The notes under the pieces are model-generated. The model saw only the letters and a list, made by a program, of their open reading frames with translations. It searched no databases and was not told the origin of the DNA. From contig OZ242168.1 in assembly GCA_965205275.1 (NCBI GenBank), positions 1,860,001 to 1,924,000 of the forward strand: a stretch of DNA of 64,000 bases, given 5' to 3'. Made by a program: the position numbers and the translations under genes. Source of the stretch: WTFY01 sp965205275. Its GTDB lineage: Bacteria > Pseudomonadota > Gammaproteobacteria > UBA4575. Below are positions 61,204 through 64,000 of the stretch, piece by piece. Numbering within the stretch: the stretch's first letter is position 1; each line of letters begins with the position of its first letter.

Positions 61204-62236
61204 GCCGATCCCTCCCTGAGCAGCGCTTCATACACCGACAGGGCATGATGCAGGGGCTCGCGCGCGTACGTATTCGGGATACACAACCCCGTCTCTGTCG
61301 GCAGGGGAATGACCTCAGCCCTCGGCGGGGTGTAGGCCTGCAGCACCGCACGTTCCTGTCTCCAGCGCACCGCCGGTTGTTCCTCTGTCACCGTATGAAT
61401 ACGCACATTGGCCACGTCGCGCAACCACTTCAGAACCTCCATGTTGGCCGTCTCCACATCCAGTACCAGACCCGCCTGCCGGAGCTGCGCCACCAGCGGT
61501 ACATAAAAACTGTAGCGCAGATACCGGATGAATCGCTCCACCTTGCCCTTCGTCCTGGCACGATATGGCTGGCATAACCGCGGCCTGAATCCTAACCGCC
61601 TGGCCATCTCCCACAAACCAGGATGAAAGCGGTGCAAACCGGTCCCGTAGGCATTGCGCTGCTGGACCACCGTCTTCATGTTGTCGTACAGCACCTCCCC
61701 AGGCACGCCCTCAAAGTAGGCAAAGGCCTGCTCATGACAGCGCCTGAGCGTCTCAAAACGCTCATCGGTGACAAATTCCACATACGTGTAACGACTCCAG
61801 CCCAAGGTCGCCACAAACGCCGACAATGCATCCCTGCCGCGCCGAAACACCCCCCAGTCCACCTGCATCTGTACACCCGGACCCGTCTCAAACCGTACTA
61901 CCGGGTCCGCCTTTATCGCAGGCCGCAACCCCGCCATATAATACTGCAGCAGCCGAAGGCTGCCTGCATACCCCGCCTGGCGCGAAGCTCCCGCTCCATC
62001 ACCGGCGCCGGGATCCATTGCGGACAAGCCGCCGCCAACCGCTCCTGTATATACGACTTGTAGGGATCCAGCCTGGATCCCCGGACCGCACGCTTCGCGT
62101 ACCGCGGCTTCCCCCCAAAACGCATATACTTGCGTACCGTATTGCGCGATACCCCCACTTGCCGGGCAATCGCCCGTATCCCTACCCCCTGCCGATGCAA
62201 TATCCAAATCTCCATCACCCCCTCCTCGTGTAACAT
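61200..62236 (-). pseudogene. istA: IstA transposase, frameshifted
   Basis: The N-terminal frame from ATG 62236 has the helix-turn-helix (GVMEIWILHRQGVGIRAIAR, VSRNTVRKYMRF). Near 61968-61985 it loses frame after APVMERELRAR. The other frame continues AGYAGSLRLLQYYMAGLRPA and the DDE core with QMQVDWGVFRRG, LYDNMKTVV and RARTKGKVERFIRYLR, to TGA 61200. Joining the two frames restores a standard IstA. As sequenced only a truncated N-terminal piece would be made. Confidence 0.88.
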
Positions 62237-62331
62237 CCCGGCTCCTCCCCTGTATGGCTTGAGCCGAGAGTAATCATAGGTGGGTCAACTTTCAGTTGCA
62301 GAAGTGGGTCATTTTTACATTGCAGCTAACA

Positions 62332-62889
62332 CCGGAGCTTTGAACAGGATTCACTGTTCAGTGAATACGGCCTTGGGGCACTACCCCCGGATGACTTGAA
62401 TGTGCCTCAGTCAAGGCAGCACAGGGCGTCTTCTGTTGAAGACGGACCCCTGTGCAGGTCCATAAGCCCTTACAGGGCAGAAATTAAAGATGGTTACACC
62501 TCCTTTTAAGTTAAACGGATACATTCCGTATGGATTGATATACAGGCCAGGTACACAGCACAGGGTTACCAAGACCATGATGGTCTTGCTCGTGCGCTGC
62601 ACACGTAGCTTCATTGCAGGGATTCACAAGCGAGTTGTGAGTCGTACAGGCAGATGGCCTGGTTCAAGATGGACAGGGCCAGAAGCCGTGTCCGAGGTCC
62701 TATAAGGATAGGACGTTGAAGATGGACCGCAGCTTTCGCTGATGCACCGGCTGCACGGTCCGACGGTGCCTTGATTGCCACTGATATACCGCAGTGGCCC
62801 CGGTACTAAATCGAATGCGGAGCCAGTATAGCACGCAGTCCGAACCTGTCACGGAAATGTATGGGTTCAGTACCTATGGCACTGTGGGA
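62332..62889. other. Gene-free, inverted-repeat-rich region
   Basis: About 560 bp without a supported gene but with at least five inverted repeats: ATTCACTG-TT-CAGTGAAT (62349-62366); a long hairpin at 62419-62455; CAAGACCAT-G-ATGGTCTTG (62570-62588); GTCCTAT-AAGG-ATAGGAC (62697-62714); and GCACCG/CGGTGC arms (62744-62769). The layout could be an attachment or recombination region, a transfer origin, or a structured RNA. I cannot decide which. Confidence 0.45.
62419..62455. repeat. Strong bulged hairpin
   Basis: Outer stem GCACAGGG / CCCTGTGC (8 bp) and inner stem CGTCTTC / GAAGACG (7 bp) with loop TGTT and one 3-base bulge (GAC, 62445-62447). Fifteen base pairs in all. No T-run follows directly. 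Confidence 0.7.
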
Positions 62890-63888
62890 TCAGGCGGCCT
62901 CCAGGGTGACAAGGTACTCGTTGGGCGTTTTCCAGTCGAGTGCTGCGTGGGGGCGTTCATAGTTGTAGAAGAACTCATAGCCGGCGAGGGCGGCCTGCAC
63001 CGGGTCGATGCTCAGGGGGCCATCGTAGCGTCCCCAGAACTCGATGCGGGCAGCGCGGTTGGCGCGTTCCACACAGCCGTTGTACTGGGGATGCTTGGGC
63101 GGCAACACATGCAGCGGGATGTGCAGCGCTTCACAGGACGCCTCGAAGCCGGCCATGAACTCGCTGCCGCCGTCGACCTGGATGGAGACGAGCGGGAACG
63201 GCAGGGCCGCCAGCAGTTCGTGCAGGAAGCGGCGGGCGTGCCCGGCAGTGGCCCGTGAGCAGGCGCGCGTGACCATGAACTTCGACACCGGGCACACGGC
63301 GCGGAACTCCTTGACGGTGTCGCCGTCTCGCACATAGGTCATGTGGTCGATCTGCATCAGCTCGCCCGGGGTACGCGCCTTCGCGCCGTACTTCCAGCGC
63401 CGTGCCCAGCGGGCGAAGCGGCGCGGGCGCTTCGGCGCATGCCTGCCTTCGCAGAACGCGGCGGGCCGGATCACACCGCGGGCCAGCGCCCGGCTGAGGA
63501 TGCGCCCGACGCTCGACACACTCAGTGCCACGCCCTCGCGCCCCAGCAGGACCTGCAGGCGCGCCTTGCCCATAAACGGGTACTTGCGGCGCAGGGCCAG
63601 CACCGCCCTCACGTCCTGCGGCGTATAGGCCGGACACCGGTGCCGCCGCGGGCGGCTCGAATGCGGCGCCAGGGCGTGCACACCGCCTGCGGCCAGGACG
63701 GCCTTCCAGCGGTACAGGGTGCGCCGGCTGATCTCCAGCTGCTCCAGGGCGCCGGCCTCGCTGCAGCCCGCCGCACGCAAGCGCTGGTACGCCTGCAACC
63801 TGCGGTAGCGCTCACCCGCCGCCTCGGGTACGTGTTCGTCGACCTTGAAGCTCTTGTATGATCGAATACGAAGGGATTTAATGTCCAT
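62890..63888 (-). CDS. DDE transposase/integrase-core protein (IS481-like)
   Basis: 332 residues from ATG 63888; in-frame sequence upstream is not coding-like. An N-terminal helix-turn-helix (QAYQRLRAAGCSEAGALEQ, ISRRTLYRWKAVL) is followed by an integrase core: MQIDHM (first Asp), IQVDGGSEF (second Asp) and GCVERANRAA (Glu). The last part (YERPHAALDWKTPNEYL) is typical of IS481/IS3-related transposases. I could not define terminal repeats in the window; the right end may be beyond 64000. Looks intact. Confidence 0.85.
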   Translation of the reverse strand: MDIKSLRIRSYKSFKVDEHVPEAAGERYRRLQAYQRLRAAGCSEAGALEQLEISRRTLYRWKAVLAAGGVHALAPHSSRPRRHRCPAYTPQDVRAVLALRRKYPFMGKARLQVLLGREGVALSVSSVGRILSRALARGVIRPAAFCEGRHAPKRPRRFARWARRWKYGAKARTPGELMQIDHMTYVRDGDTVKEFRAVCPVSKFMVTRACSRATAGHARRFLHELLAALPFPLVSIQVDGGSEFMAGFEASCEALHIPLHVLPPKHPQYNGCVERANRAARIEFWGRYDGPLSIDPVQAALAGYEFFYNYERPHAALDWKTPNEYLVTLEAA

Positions 63889-63943
63889 GCTCGGGTCTCC
63901 TGTTCCAGTGGCTGTGGTTGGTTCACTGGAGGATACCCGATCC

Positions 63944-63976
63944 GGTGCAGAGAGAGGCCACGCCTCCCTCTGCACC
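63944..63976. repeat. Near-perfect 14-bp hairpin upstream of the transposase gene
   Basis: GGTGCAGAG-A-GAGGC, loop CAC, GCCTC-C-CTCTGCACC: a 33-base inverted repeat with one A/C mismatch, 56 bp upstream of the transposase start. It may belong to the element end or its leader. Confidence 0.6.
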
Positions 63977-64000
63977 CCCTCATTCAGATCCCTTGCTCAC

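Larger units (their letters stand above)
60354..62331 (-). mobile_element. IS21-family insertion sequence
   Basis: A 1978-bp element with terminal repeats TGTCAACTGCAACTG (left) and, inward from the right, TGTTAGCTGCAATGT. A second inner repeat of TGCAACT and GACCCACC type stands at each end, the usual multiple-repeat termini of IS21. It is flanked by CCGG on both sides (60350-60353, 62332-62335), a possible 4-bp target duplication. It carries istA and istB with an ATGA overlap; istA is frameshifted, so the copy is probably inactive on its own. Confidence 0.87.

Noticed and set aside
62490..62705. Short open frames inside the hairpin-rich region
   Set aside because: They cross the inverted repeats, lack ribosome sites and look like no protein family.
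62780..64000. Terminal inverted repeats for the IS481-like transposase
   Set aside because: I could not match a left end near 62815-62889 with any right-side sequence inside the window; the element border is probably beyond 64000.

Overview
The window looks like chromosome of a gammaproteobacterium carrying a large share of horizontally acquired DNA. The host assignment rests on the trxA-rho gene pair, a homodimeric-type pyruvate dehydrogenase E1 with a single-lipoyl E2, Tat-exported PhoX and several outer-membrane barrels. A sulfur-oxidiser-like (Chromatiales-type) host is possible, but the sequence does not prove a genus.

Bases 1-28262 hold most of the type IV secretion (mating-pair formation) module of an integrative conjugative element of the PFGI-1/SPI-7/ICEclc type, all on the + strand. 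The order is TraD (3' part), PFL_4697-like, RAQPRD, PFL_4701, PFL_4702, TIGR03750, PFL_4703, PFL_4704, PFL_4705, TIGR03751 lipoprotein, PFL_4706 ATPase, PFL_4709, PFL_4710, PFL_4711, a small membrane protein and a TraG-N protein. Many neighbours overlap by ATGA/GTGA. Two cargo blocks split it. Block A (1656-9102) has a Fic protein with an operator over its start codon, an exported CPYC-repeat protein, an exported ankyrin protein, an IS256-family element with a 9-bp target duplication, and a porin. Block B (16423-23470) has an ATPase/DUF4276 pair resembling known ATPase+TOPRIM defence modules, an AAA_14 relic, an outer-membrane barrel, DNA polymerase IV, a HipBA toxin-antitoxin pair with a perfect 23-bp palindrome, and a small membrane protein. 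No relaxase or integrase lies beside the module in this window.

Bases 28263-45350 look like resident chromosome: truncated haemoglobin, a quinol-type nitric oxide reductase broken by a frameshift and a stop codon, a beta-barrel protein, trxA, rho, a conserved small protein, a patatin-like lipase, an aceE-aceF-ald cluster that links alanine and pyruvate to acetyl-CoA, PhoX, an exported EF-hand protein and a second, related beta-barrel protein.

Bases 45351-64000 are an AT-richer defence and mobility island. It has a single-chain Type ISP-like restriction-modification enzyme with a short overlapping leader ORF; a compact dual-OB/DUF488/DUF4326 operon; a Gp37/Gp68-family protein with its TcmP partner; an IS3-family element lying exactly between two half-genes without target duplication; the 3' end of a PD-(D/E)XK-like protein followed by two tandem small paralogues of unknown family; a secreted-protein relic; a decayed DUF4268 gene; a VapBC pair; an ICE-type tyrosine integrase; an IS21 element with frameshifted istA; a 560-bp gene-free stretch packed with inverted repeats; and another transposase.

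The strongest candidates for an undescribed system are the dual-OB/DUF488/DUF4326 operon (51331-53081), the nuclease-like remnant with paired small paralogues (55822-56978), and the ATPase/DUF4276 pair (16485-18244).
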